Source of the DNA: an uncultured Bacteroidales bacterium
GTDB taxonomy: Bacteria > Bacteroidota > Bacteroidia > Bacteroidales > P3
DNA length: 9,318 nt
Reading direction: 5' to 3'
NCBI GenBank assembly: GCA_947174375.1
Contig: CAMWIS010000057.1
Coordinates: 1-9,318 of the forward strand
In this document: positions 1-7,109 of the stretch, in pieces
How positions within the stretch are numbered: the first letter of the stretch is position 1
How the letters are laid out: the number at the start of each line of letters is the position of its first letter
Made by a program: the position numbers and the translations under genes
Notes under the pieces: model-generated
The model's input: the letters and a program-made list of their open reading frames with translations, nothing else
What the model was told of the DNA's origin: nothing
Databases searched by the model: none

Positions 1-845
1 GGCTGCGGGGCCGTCTCCGCTTGCGGGGCTACACGGCGCGGCTGTACGGGCGCCACGGGTTCGGGCGTCACCTCGGCCGGTTCTTCCAAGGCCGCGCTGT
101 CGATGCCCTCGTTCTGCATCCGGCTGAAAAACGGGATGTAACAGGTCAGACAGTCGCGCAACATATCGGAAACGCCGGTACTTGTAATCGTACCGCCGGA
201 AATGGCGTCCACGGCATGGATTGGGTCGCCCTTGTAATTCTTGACGCCGCCTTTCTGTACCGTCACGGACGTAAACTTCCGGTTATCGTCGAAAATCCGT
301 TTGCCGGCGAACGGCTGCTGGAACGCATCGCCCACGATTTCCGCGCCCAGGCCCGGGGTTTCGCCCTGATGGCCGAACGACACGCCCGCCACCGTATTCA
401 TATCGGATTCAAACGTGATGTAACCCCAAATCGGGCCCCACAAGCCCTTGCCATACAAGGGCACGATATAGCTGTCGGCCTCGCCCTTGCGGCAGACGAA
501 CACCGGAAATGCCGCGTCCTTGCCCTCCGCCAACGCATTCTTCATGCTGATGTCGAACGCGCGCGTGCCTTGACCCGCCAAAAGACTGCCGTCCGGGGCG
601 TAACGCGCCAGCACGTCGCCCGCCGCGTCAATCGTCAATTCTTCGCGGATATACTCGTCGTACAGCGCCTCGGCGTCTTCGGCCGTGGAAGCGATGCCGG
701 CCGCCTTGAGGATGTTCTGCATCGTCTCCACCTGGGCGTTCTTGTCCTGAAAGGGCTTCAACAACGTTGCGGCCAACGCCAGCAACGCGGCCACCACGAC
801 CACCATGACCGTGGTGTAAATGTAGATATATTTATTCGAGAACAT
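1..845 (-). CDS. nqrC: Na+-translocating NADH:quinone reductase subunit C (NqrC), 3' end cut by window edge
   Basis: NqrC is a membrane-anchored subunit of the Na+-pumping NADH:ubiquinone reductase; its periplasmic FMN-binding domain carries a covalently bound FMN in the electron path to quinone. Reading from the ATG at 845, 281 residues are visible without a stop. Residues about 8-29 form one N-terminal membrane helix. The flavinylation motif is D213-A-I-S-G-G-T219, where family knowledge makes Thr219 (codon 189-191) the FMN acceptor. It is SGGT rather than the canonical SGAT. After the usual domain end (YIPFF, 236-240) there is a tail rich in Pro, Ala, Glu and Val (about 246-281) that is still open at base 1. 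The start is supported by GGAGG at 856-860, overlapping the nqrB stop, 10 bases upstream. The gap to nqrB is 14 bases, so the genes are cotranscribed. Identity is secure; the true C-terminus is unseen. Confidence 0.96.
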   Translation of the reverse strand, partial: MFSNKYIYIYTTVMVVVVAALLALAATLLKPFQDKNAQVETMQNILKAAGIASTAEDAEALYDEYIREELTIDAAGDVLARYAPDGSLLAGQGTRAFDISMKNALAEGKDAAFPVFVCRKGEADSYIVPLYGKGLWGPIWGYITFESDMNTVAGVSFGHQGETPGLGAEIVGDAFQQPFAGKRIFDDNRKFTSVTVQKGGVKNYKGDPIHAVDAISGGTITSTGVSDMLRDCLTCYIPFFSRMQNEGIDSAALEEPAEVTPEPVAPVQPRRVAPQAETAPQ

Positions 846-859
846 ACGGTAACGGCCTC

Positions 860-1990
860 CTATTTAGTTGCATTTTTCAGTTTCAAACGACGCTGACGGC
901 GTTGGATGTTGCGGTTCACGACGAGATAGTCGATGAGCGGCGCGAACGTGTTCATGAACAATATCGCCAGCATCATGCCTTCCGGATAGGCCGGGTTGAA
1001 CACGCGGATCAGCACGGCCAACACGCCGATCAGAAAACCGTAAATCACCTTGCCCCAATTGGTCTGGGCCGACGTGACCGGGTCGGTGGCCATGAACACG
1101 GCCCCGAACAGGAAACCGCCCATGAGCAACTGCTGCCAGGGCGTGGCCACCGTAGCCCCCGCCGCCTGCGCGATGAGGCCCATCGACAGGCCACCCAACA
1201 CGACGGAGAGCATGACGCGCAGACTGCCGATGCCCGTCCACAACAGGATGGCGGCGCCTATCAGGATGCACAGCTTGGACGTTTCGCCCACCGAGCCGGG
1301 GATAAAGCCGAAGAACAACTGGCTCATATCGGGCAGATTGGCCGCCTGCCCCTGCGACACCGTGGCCAAGGCGGTCGGGCCGGACGTGGCGTCGGCCACC
1401 CAAACCTCGTCGCCGGACATATGCGCCGGATAGGCGAAGAACAGGAACGCGCGCGCCAAGAGCGCCGGGTTCCAGATATTCATACCGGTACCGCCGAACA
1501 CTTCCTTGCCGATGATGACGGCAAAGGCCGTCGCCACGGCCAGCATCCACAGCGGCACGTCGGGCGGGCAAATCAACGGAATCAGGAAGCCGGAAACGAG
1601 GAAGCCCTCGTTGACCTCATGACCGCGGTACTGGGCGAAGATGAACTCGATGCCCAAGCCAACGACGTAGCTCACAATCAACATCGGCAGCACCTTCGTG
1701 CAACCGAACCAGAACGTCGGCCAAAACGCCGTGGATTCACCCAAGGCGTTGTAGTGCATCAGCCCCACGTTGTAGGTACCGAACAAAAAGCACGGCATCA
1801 AAGCGAGCACGACCATAATCATCGTGCGCTTCATATCCAGGCCGTCCCGCACATGGGCGCCCTTGACCGTCACCGTATCCGGCACAAATAAAAAGGTCTC
1901 GAACGCGTCGAACGTCGCGTGCAGAAACGCGAAGCGGCCTCCTTTTTCGAATTGCGGTTTGATCCGATCTAAAAACTTTCTCAACATCAT
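860..1990 (-). CDS. nqrB: Na+-translocating NADH:quinone reductase subunit B (NqrB)
   Basis: This is a 376-residue polytopic inner-membrane subunit of Nqr with roughly ten hydrophobic segments between residues 55 and 358. It carries covalent FMN and takes part in Na+ translocation and quinone binding. The N-terminus (MLRKFLDRI, then a GG near residue 17) and the block HVRDGLDMKRTMIMV (46-60) match the family pattern. The flavinylation site is D200-A-T-S-G-P-T206; Thr206 (codon 1373-1375) is the expected FMN acceptor, but the usual Ala before it is Pro. Further family-like blocks are GGTGMNIWNPAL (166-177), FMATDPVT (299-306) and FNPAYPEG (331-338). It is slightly shorter than the roughly 410-residue Vibrio protein. 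Two adjacent ATGs (1990 and 1987) are possible starts; AGGGGAG lies at 2004-2010. It sits 50 bases after nqrA. RnfD is the related alternative, but the NqrA and NqrC neighbours settle the call. Confidence 0.97.
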   Translation of the reverse strand: MMLRKFLDRIKPQFEKGGRFAFLHATFDAFETFLFVPDTVTVKGAHVRDGLDMKRTMIMVVLALMPCFLFGTYNVGLMHYNALGESTAFWPTFWFGCTKVLPMLIVSYVVGLGIEFIFAQYRGHEVNEGFLVSGFLIPLICPPDVPLWMLAVATAFAVIIGKEVFGGTGMNIWNPALLARAFLFFAYPAHMSGDEVWVADATSGPTALATVSQGQAANLPDMSQLFFGFIPGSVGETSKLCILIGAAILLWTGIGSLRVMLSVVLGGLSMGLIAQAAGATVATPWQQLLMGGFLFGAVFMATDPVTSAQTNWGKVIYGFLIGVLAVLIRVFNPAYPEGMMLAILFMNTFAPLIDYLVVNRNIQRRQRRLKLKNATK

Positions 1991-2040
1991 ATGCTATGGG
2001 GTTCTCCCCTTTTGATTCGTATTCGTTTATCGTGGCGCGT

Positions 2041-3477
2041 CTATTCGCTCATTTCCTTACGCATCAGCTCCAAACCGTCGCGGATAATCTGCTGGATGTC
2101 GGTCTTGGACGCGTCGATGTATTCGCAAAGCGCGAAATCCTCGGGCGACACCTCGTAAATCCCCAGGTTTTCCATCGCCTCGATGTCTTGCGTGATACAG
2201 GCCTTGAGCAACTGCATCGGGTAGATGTCCATCGGCAACACCTTCTCGAACTCGCCCGTCAGCACGAACGCCCGCTTGCCGCCGTTCACGTTCGTGTCGA
2301 TGCGGTAGGTGCGTTGCGGGAACAGCCACGAGAAGAAGGTCTTGGAGAAGCTGAACATATTGAGCCCCAGCGTCAGCCAACCCATGAAACGGAAGCGGTT
2401 GCCCTCCGGAATCACGGAAATGAGGTGGTCGTAAGCCCCCAGGTAGCCTTGGGCGGAAATTTTAGTCCCCGTCAGCACGTTGCCGCTGATGACGCGGATA
2501 TCCGCCGGATGGCCGTCCACGGTATGGCGGTTGTCGCCGTCGATGACCTCCAAGCCGCGTTCCATGCCTTTCACGTTGTCTTGCAGGAAATAGCGCACCG
2601 AAACGCCGGCCAGCACCTTGTGGTAACTCGTCCGGATGATTTCCGAACCGGCCAGGGCCACGATTTTAGTGGCGTCGTAACGGCCCTTGAGGAACAGACG
2701 GCCCATGACCATGACGTCCTGCGGATGCACGTACCAAACCTCCTCGCCCTTGTCTATCGGCGCGATGTGGTGAATCTGTATGCCGACGTTGCCGCAGGGG
2801 TGCGGGCCTTCGAAATAGTGGAGTTCCGCCCGCTTGCATTCGGTAAAGGCCACGGCGTTGTTCTTCTGCACGTGCAGGCCCAGGTGCACTTTGCCCGCGG
2901 TGAGCGTGCGCAAAACGTCCACACCGGCCTGAAAGTCCTCTTCGCGGCCGTGCGCCAGCATATCCATGTCGGGCGCGAGCGGCGCGGTATCGAAACAGGA
3001 AATGAAAATGTCGCGGGGCATACGCGCCGGGTCGGCAATCGTATCGTAGGGACGGCGGCGGATAAACGCCCACAGACCGGCGTCCAGCAACTGGCGCACG
3101 GCCGTTTCACGCTTCGAACCGTCCCACGCGGCCAAATCGGCGGCGGAATAGGCCGTAAACGTTTCATAGGCCATCTCCTTGTCGGCTTTCAGGCGGATTT
3201 CCTCGATGCGGCGTTTGGGGCCGTACACGATTTCCGTCACCGTGCCGCTGACCGGCGAAGTCACCTTGACGGCCTCGCGGTTCTTGTCGTAGAACAGCGG
3301 CGTACCGGCCTTGACCACCGAACCCGCTTCCACCAACAATTTGGGACGCATATCCCAAAAATCGACCGGCTTGACGGCATAATCCTCATGGAAAAATGCC
3401 GGCGCACGCAGAGAACCGTCGGCTACACCCTGTATCCGTATATCCAAGCCTCTCCGCAACTTAATCACCTTATTCAT
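2041..3477 (-). CDS. nqrA: Na+-translocating NADH:quinone reductase subunit A (NqrA)
   Basis: NqrA is the peripheral cytoplasmic subunit of the sodium-pumping NADH:quinone reductase, implicated in quinone interaction. The protein is 478 residues from the ATG at 3477. The open frame extends upstream to a TTG at 3504, but the family N-terminus begins with a short Met-Lys-rich start followed by a KxxxGLDIxI block, which fits MNKVIKLRRGLDIRI. The extension would also overlap the promoter. Recognisable blocks are the lipoyl-like turn SPVSGTVTEI (about 74-83), GPHPCGNVGIQIHHIAPI (224-241), the RVISGNVLTG segment (about 328-337), VIPEG (355-359) and the C-terminal SPEDFALCEYID (about 444-455). It is a little longer than the Vibrio protein (about 446). 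It is the first gene of the nqr operon, behind its own promoter and followed by nqrB after 50 bases. No transmembrane helix is evident. Confidence 0.97.
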   Translation of the reverse strand: MNKVIKLRRGLDIRIQGVADGSLRAPAFFHEDYAVKPVDFWDMRPKLLVEAGSVVKAGTPLFYDKNREAVKVTSPVSGTVTEIVYGPKRRIEEIRLKADKEMAYETFTAYSAADLAAWDGSKRETAVRQLLDAGLWAFIRRRPYDTIADPARMPRDIFISCFDTAPLAPDMDMLAHGREEDFQAGVDVLRTLTAGKVHLGLHVQKNNAVAFTECKRAELHYFEGPHPCGNVGIQIHHIAPIDKGEEVWYVHPQDVMVMGRLFLKGRYDATKIVALAGSEIIRTSYHKVLAGVSVRYFLQDNVKGMERGLEVIDGDNRHTVDGHPADIRVISGNVLTGTKISAQGYLGAYDHLISVIPEGNRFRFMGWLTLGLNMFSFSKTFFSWLFPQRTYRIDTNVNGGKRAFVLTGEFEKVLPMDIYPMQLLKACITQDIEAMENLGIYEVSPEDFALCEYIDASKTDIQQIIRDGLELMRKEMSE

Positions 3478-3501
3478 CTGAAAAGCGCTTAAAAATGGTG
3501 G

Positions 3502-3533
3502 CAAATATAGCGTTTTTCGCCCAAAGAATCAAG
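3502..3533 (-). promoter_or_regulatory. Bacteroidetes-type promoter for the nqr operon
   Basis: On the minus strand TATATTTG (3509-3502) matches the Bacteroidetes -7 consensus TAnnTTTG exactly. CTTG (3533-3530) lies 20 bases upstream and fits three of four bases of the -33 box TTTG at the known 19-21 spacing. The predicted transcription start is about 3495, leaving a leader of about 20 bases without a clear Shine-Dalgarno sequence before the nqrA ATG. The leader contains the 8-base palindrome AAGCGCTT (3483-3490). The start site is inferred. Confidence 0.7.
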
Positions 3534-3539
3534 GGGTAG

Positions 3540-3567
3540 CGCGGCCGTCGGCACGGGTACGGCCACG
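3540..3567 (-). terminator. Stem-loop after the marC-like gene, possible terminator
   Basis: Starting four bases after the stop at 3571, the minus-strand transcript can fold CGUGGCCGU against ACGGCCGCG, a nine-pair stem with one G-U pair and a ten-base loop. No U-tract follows, so it is not a textbook intrinsic terminator; it may be a weak or factor-assisted terminator or a 3' end stabiliser. Its position at the end of the hyd-marC cluster and just upstream of the nqr promoter supports a boundary role. Confidence 0.4.
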
Positions 3568-3570
3568 GGC

Positions 3571-4152
3571 TCAGAACAGCGACGTCACATTGTTCGCGAA
3601 CAGGCGCACGGAAATCGCCAAAAGAATGATTCCGAAGAATTTGCGCAAGATATAGATACCGCCCTTGCCCACGATTTTCTCTACCTGATCGACATAGCGG
3701 ATCACGACATAGACCACAATCATGTTCAATATCAGGGCAATAACGATATTCAACAGATTGTATTCCGCCCGTAACGACAAGAGCGTCGTGAGCGTGCCCG
3801 CCCCCGCGATGAGCGGAAACACGAGCGGCACAATCGTGGCCACCCCGTTCGGCCCGTCGTTGCGGAACACCTCGATGCCGAACGTCATTTCAACGGCCAA
3901 GACGAAAATAACGAGCGAACCGGCCACCGCGAACGACGACACGTCAATGCCGAACAACGCGAGCAACGCATCGCCCAAAAACAGGAACGCCAACAGGATG
4001 CCCAACGACAGCAGGGCGGCCTGCCAGGCGCTGACCCCGCCCCGGTTCTTGTTCAAATCGACGATAATGGGGATGGAACCCGTGATATCGATAACCGCGA
4101 ACAGCACGACAAACGCGCTGGCGATTTCCGCAATGCTGAAATGCAAAGACAT
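3571..4152 (-). CDS. MarC-family integral membrane protein (second copy, distal)
   Basis: A 193-residue very hydrophobic protein with about six membrane segments, of the MarC family (also called UPF0056). Despite the name, members are not convincingly tied to multiple antibiotic resistance, and the substrate is unknown. Family signs are the two pseudo-repeated half-helix motifs: VIDITGSIPII (20-30) and PLVFPLIAGAGTL (109-121), plus a GIDVSSFAVAGS segment (68-79). The style, with a D-I-x-G-S-I-P block, resembles the short MarC form common in Bacteroidetes. The start at 4152 has a good Shine-Dalgarno GGAGGAT at 4162-4168. It follows another marC-like gene after 20 bases, and the two proteins are clearly diverged rather than a recent duplication. 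It is the last gene of the putative hydBAC-marC-marC transcript. Family assignment is firm; function is unknown. Confidence 0.9.
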   Translation of the reverse strand: MSLHFSIAEIASAFVVLFAVIDITGSIPIIVDLNKNRGGVSAWQAALLSLGILLAFLFLGDALLALFGIDVSSFAVAGSLVIFVLAVEMTFGIEVFRNDGPNGVATIVPLVFPLIAGAGTLTTLLSLRAEYNLLNIVIALILNMIVVYVVIRYVDQVEKIVGKGGIYILRKFFGIILLAISVRLFANNVTSLF

Positions 4153-4172
4153 AATTCAATAATCCTCCAATA

Positions 4173-4817
4173 CTAGGCGGCCACCATCTTGATGCCGTCG
4201 ATAATCATATTGGTGCCCAATATCGCCACAATCAAACCCATGAGTTTGCTCAGCACCAAAATGATGTCCTTTCCCAAAAACTTGTAGATATAACGGCTGA
4301 AGATGAGCGCGACATAGGTCAAGCCCAAAACGAACGCCAAAATCAGCACGATTTCAAGGATATACCAATAATTGTGCGCGGCCGCGTAGTTCATGGCCGC
4401 CACGATCGTACCCGGCCCGGCCAACATCGGTATCGCGAGGGGCGAGATGGCGACGCTCTCGTCAAAATCGGCACGGGCCTCCGGCATCCCGCTGTTCCCC
4501 GGCCCGGACACGTTACTCTGAATCGTGGACTTCTTGGACTGCAACAGCTCGAAGCCGACGTAAAACAGCAACAGGCCGCCCGTAATCTTGAAGGCCGGAA
4601 TCGTGATGCCGAAAAACTCGAAGATGTACTTCCCTATCAAGACAAAGGCCAACACGATGAAGAAGGCCGTCACGATGGCCGTCTTGGCCACCTTACGGCA
4701 ACTCGCCTCCGACGCGCCGCTCGTTACGCCCATGAAGATAGGCACATTGGCAATGGGGTTGATGATTGCGAACAGACTCGCGAACACCGACAGCCCGAAT
4801 ACAAACAAATCGTGCAT
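4173..4817 (-). CDS. MarC/YhgN-family integral membrane protein (first copy, proximal)
   Basis: A 214-residue MarC-family protein with about six membrane segments, closer in style to E. coli YhgN than its downstream neighbour. Visible motifs are INPIANVPIFMG (19-30) and, in the second half, ISPLAIPMLAGPGTIVA (124-140), which is the typical PLAIPxxAGPxTI family signature. A hydrophilic loop (about residues 93-120), Ser/Gly/Asn-rich, separates the two halves. The C-terminal helix ends in NMIIDGIKMVAA, like YhgN. Its ATG at 4817 is only 14 bases from the hydC stop, so it is very likely cotranscribed with the hydrogenase genes. Members of the family have no established substrate; a link to hydrogenase is suggested only by context. 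The alternative, an independent gene with a promoter inside hydC, was not supported by any promoter motif I could see. Confidence 0.92.
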   Translation of the reverse strand: MHDLFVFGLSVFASLFAIINPIANVPIFMGVTSGASEASCRKVAKTAIVTAFFIVLAFVLIGKYIFEFFGITIPAFKITGGLLLFYVGFELLQSKKSTIQSNVSGPGNSGMPEARADFDESVAISPLAIPMLAGPGTIVAAMNYAAAHNYWYILEIVLILAFVLGLTYVALIFSRYIYKFLGKDIILVLSKLMGLIVAILGTNMIIDGIKMVAA

Positions 4818-4831
4818 ACCGTCCCGCGCCC

Positions 4832-5308
4832 CTATTTATATTCCGCAATAATCTCCTTCACCTGGTCGGGCGTGAGCCGGCCATAGACCTTTTCCCCCAC
4901 CATGGCGACGGGCGCCAAGCCGCAGGCGCCTACGCAACGCAGGCAGTTGAGCGAGAACTTGCCGTCGGCCGTCGTCTCCCCCACATTGATTTTCAGCTGC
5001 CGCTTGAACTCGTCCAACACCTTCTCCGCGCCCCGCACGTAGCAGGCCGTTCCCATACAGATGGAAATCGGGTGCTCGCCCTTGGGCACCATCGAGAAAA
5101 ACGAATAGAACGTGACGATGCCATAGACATGCGCCACCGGCATATTCAACGCATGCGCCACCACTTCCTGCACGGCTTCCGGCAAATAGCCGAACGCGCC
5201 CTGCACTTTGTGCAACACATTGATTACCTCGCCTTTGTCATTATTATAAGCCTGACAAATTTCCCGGATCGCTTTCACTTTGCTCTCCGACAACGTGATT
5301 TTTTTCAT
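4832..5308 (-). CDS. hydC: Bifurcating [FeFe] hydrogenase, NuoE-like [2Fe-2S] subunit (HydC)
   Basis: A 158-residue thioredoxin-like ferredoxin subunit homologous to NuoE (24 kDa subunit of complex I) and to HydC/HndA of trimeric or tetrameric [FeFe] hydrogenases. It carries one [2Fe-2S] cluster in contact with the flavin subunit. Ligands are visible as C84-MGTA-C89 and C125-VGA-C129 (CX4C ... CX3C followed by a G-LAP block); C122 is an additional nearby cysteine. Before that comes the NuoE helical region with GYLPEAVQEVVAHAL (40-54) and VYGIVTFYSFF (61-71). Length is typical for the family. It follows hydA after 29 bases. The start at 5308 gives MKKITLSESK, with no strong Shine-Dalgarno. A true NuoE of complex I is excluded by the adjacent HydA and by the absence of other nuo genes. 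Confidence 0.95.
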   Translation of the reverse strand: MKKITLSESKVKAIREICQAYNNDKGEVINVLHKVQGAFGYLPEAVQEVVAHALNMPVAHVYGIVTFYSFFSMVPKGEHPISICMGTACYVRGAEKVLDEFKRQLKINVGETTADGKFSLNCLRCVGACGLAPVAMVGEKVYGRLTPDQVKEIIAEYK

Positions 5309-5337
5309 AGGTCCGATGATATTTCGCTTGGTTGTTG

Positions 5338-7107
5338 TTATATCGTTTCGATTTTATCGCTATGGTCGAAATAGTGCGTATGCAATAGGTGATGCGCCTT
5401 TTCGCTCATAGGATGCTGCAAAAATTCCTCGTACAGCCGCTTGACGTATTCGTTCTCGTGCGACTTGCGCAGCGCCTTGCCCTCGTCCTCGCGGTAGATG
5501 GCCTTGGCCCGCGCTTCGAGAACGGCCGCGTTGCCGTGGTGGTACGGCTGACCGCCGCCGCCGATACAGCCGCCGGGGCAAGCCATGACCTCGATGGCGT
5601 GCAAATCCAGTTCGTGGCTGCGCACCGCGTCCAACAGCTGACGCGCGTGTCCCAAACCGTGGGCGATGCCGATGCGGATCGGCGTGCCGTCGAAATCGAC
5701 GGTCGCCACCCGGACGCCGTCCATGCCGCGCAGGGCTTCGAATTCGACCTTCTCCAGCGTCTTGCCCGTAAAGAGTTCGTAGGCCGTCCGCGTGGCCGCC
5801 TCAATGACGCCGCCCGTTACGCCGAAGATGACGCCCGCGCCCGTGGATTCGCCCAAAGGGTTGTCGAAATCCTCGTCGGGCAGGTTGGCGAAGTCGAGGT
5901 TGGACTGCTTGATGAGATTGGCCAACTCGCGCGTCGAAATCGCGATGTCCACGTCGGGATTGCCGTCGGTCTTGAACTCCTCGCGCTGGCATTCGTACTT
6001 CTTGGCCAAACAGGGCATAACCGACACGACGACGAGGTCTTCCCGCTTGACGCCTATCTGATTGGCGAAATACGTCTTGGCCACCGCCCCGAACATCTGT
6101 TGCGGCGACTTGGCCGACGACGGCACGTCGAGCATATCGGGATAATTGTATTCGAAGAAATTGACCCAGGCCGGACAGCAGGACGTGAGAATCGGCAGCT
6201 TGACCGACTTGTCGCCATTCATGAAGGCCGACAACCGGCCCAACAACTCGCTGCCCTCTTCCATAATCGTGAGGTCGGCCGCGAAATCGGTGTCGAACAC
6301 GCGGTCGAAGCCCAGGGCCCGCAAGGCCGCCGCCAGCTTGCCCGTCACAACCGTGCCGGGGGCCATGCCGAATTCCTCGCCCAAGGCCACGCGCACGGCC
6401 GGCGCCGTTTGCACGACGACCGTCTTGGTGGGGTCATTCAAAGCCGCGATGACGCGCGCCGTATGATCGACCTCCGTCAACGCGCCCGTCGGACAAGCCG
6501 TGACGCACTGCCCGCAGAACGTACAGGGCGATTTATCCAAATCCATTTCAAAGGCCGGCGAAACCACGGCGTTGAAGCCCCGGTTTACGGCCGAGAGCGC
6601 GCCCACGGTCTGCACGTCGTTGCACATCGTCTCGCAACGGCGGCACATGATGCACTTATCGACGTCACGCACGATGGAGGGCGACAGATCCTTGCGGTAG
6701 TGCGACTGTTCGCCCTGATAGGCGATTTCGCGCACGCCCAGTTTCTGCGCCAGCGTCTGCAACTCGCAATGCCCTGACTTGGCGCATACGAGACAGTCGG
6801 CCGGGTGGTCGGACAGCAGGAGTTCGACGACGGTACGCCGCGCGTTGAGTACGCGCATACTGTGCGTGCGCACCACCATGCCTTCCTCGCAGTTCGTGGA
6901 GCAGGCCGGCGCCAGATTGCGGCGTCCTTCCACCTCCACGACGCAGACACGGCAACCGCCAGGCTTGTTCTCTATATCCAGATTTTCGAGATGATAATAG
7001 CAAAGCGTCGGAATGTCGATGCCCAAGCCCTTGGCGGCCTCTAAAACCGTCGTGCCCTTGGCGACCTCGGCCACCCGGTTGTCTATGGTTAATTTCACGC
7101 TCTCCAT
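5338..7107 (-). CDS. hydA: [FeFe] hydrogenase catalytic subunit (HydA), group A3-like
   Basis: A 589-residue cytoplasmic hydrogenase subunit that interconverts protons and H2. Domains in order: [2Fe-2S] plant-ferredoxin-like domain with C36, C52, C55, C69; His-ligated [4Fe-4S] site H101, C105, C108, C114; two [4Fe-4S] clusters, C152/C155/C158 with C205 and C195/C198/C201 with C162; then the H-domain. H-cluster signatures are complete: L1 TSCCPAW (308-314), L2 MPCLAKKYE (364-372), L3 MACPGGCIGGGGQP (508-521). By analogy with Clostridium CpI, C311, C366, C510 and C514 bind the cubane, and C310, E284, E287 and S330 form the proton path. Length fits bifurcating HydA without the extra C-terminal [2Fe-2S] domain of Thermotoga. 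The ATG at 7107 lies two bases after the hydB stop (TAAGCATG), implying translational coupling. Maturases HydE, HydF and HydG are not in the window. Confidence 0.98.
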   Translation of the reverse strand: MESVKLTIDNRVAEVAKGTTVLEAAKGLGIDIPTLCYYHLENLDIENKPGGCRVCVVEVEGRRNLAPACSTNCEEGMVVRTHSMRVLNARRTVVELLLSDHPADCLVCAKSGHCELQTLAQKLGVREIAYQGEQSHYRKDLSPSIVRDVDKCIMCRRCETMCNDVQTVGALSAVNRGFNAVVSPAFEMDLDKSPCTFCGQCVTACPTGALTEVDHTARVIAALNDPTKTVVVQTAPAVRVALGEEFGMAPGTVVTGKLAAALRALGFDRVFDTDFAADLTIMEEGSELLGRLSAFMNGDKSVKLPILTSCCPAWVNFFEYNYPDMLDVPSSAKSPQQMFGAVAKTYFANQIGVKREDLVVVSVMPCLAKKYECQREEFKTDGNPDVDIAISTRELANLIKQSNLDFANLPDEDFDNPLGESTGAGVIFGVTGGVIEAATRTAYELFTGKTLEKVEFEALRGMDGVRVATVDFDGTPIRIGIAHGLGHARQLLDAVRSHELDLHAIEVMACPGGCIGGGGQPYHHGNAAVLEARAKAIYREDEGKALRKSHENEYVKRLYEEFLQHPMSEKAHHLLHTHYFDHSDKIETI

Positions 7108-7109
7108 GC

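Noticed and set aside
21..896. Plus-strand open frame opposite nqrC and the nqrB end
   Set aside because: The minus strand here encodes an intact NqrC with its membrane anchor and FMN site, so the plus frame is a shadow.
864..1571. Minus-strand open frame overlapping nqrB in another frame
   Set aside because: It is Arg/Gly-rich without membrane or domain character, while the overlapping NqrB frame carries all family motifs.
1996..3492. Long plus-strand open frame (498 codons) opposite nqrA
   Set aside because: It lies antisense to a well-recognised gene, its translation is rich in His, Arg, Val and Gln with no domain pattern, and high GC commonly leaves such open antisense frames.
3478..3504. 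Upstream TTG start that would lengthen NqrA by nine residues
   Set aside because: It would overlap the -7 box of the promoter, and the family N-terminus fits the ATG at 3477.
4173..5308. HydC as NuoE of a complex I and MarC as an antibiotic resistance gene
   Set aside because: No other nuo genes accompany it and the HydA/HydB neighbours identify the hydrogenase complex; MarC-family proteins lack good evidence for a resistance role.
5338..5410. His-rich C-terminus of HydA as a possible unusual metal site
   Set aside because: Six His occur within about 18 residues, but a similar KAHxLLHTHY-like ending is common in this HydA group, so it is not unusual.
5389..6777. Long plus-strand open frame (462 codons) opposite hydA
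   Set aside because: It is antisense to the complete hydrogenase subunit with no recognisable domain or start signal.
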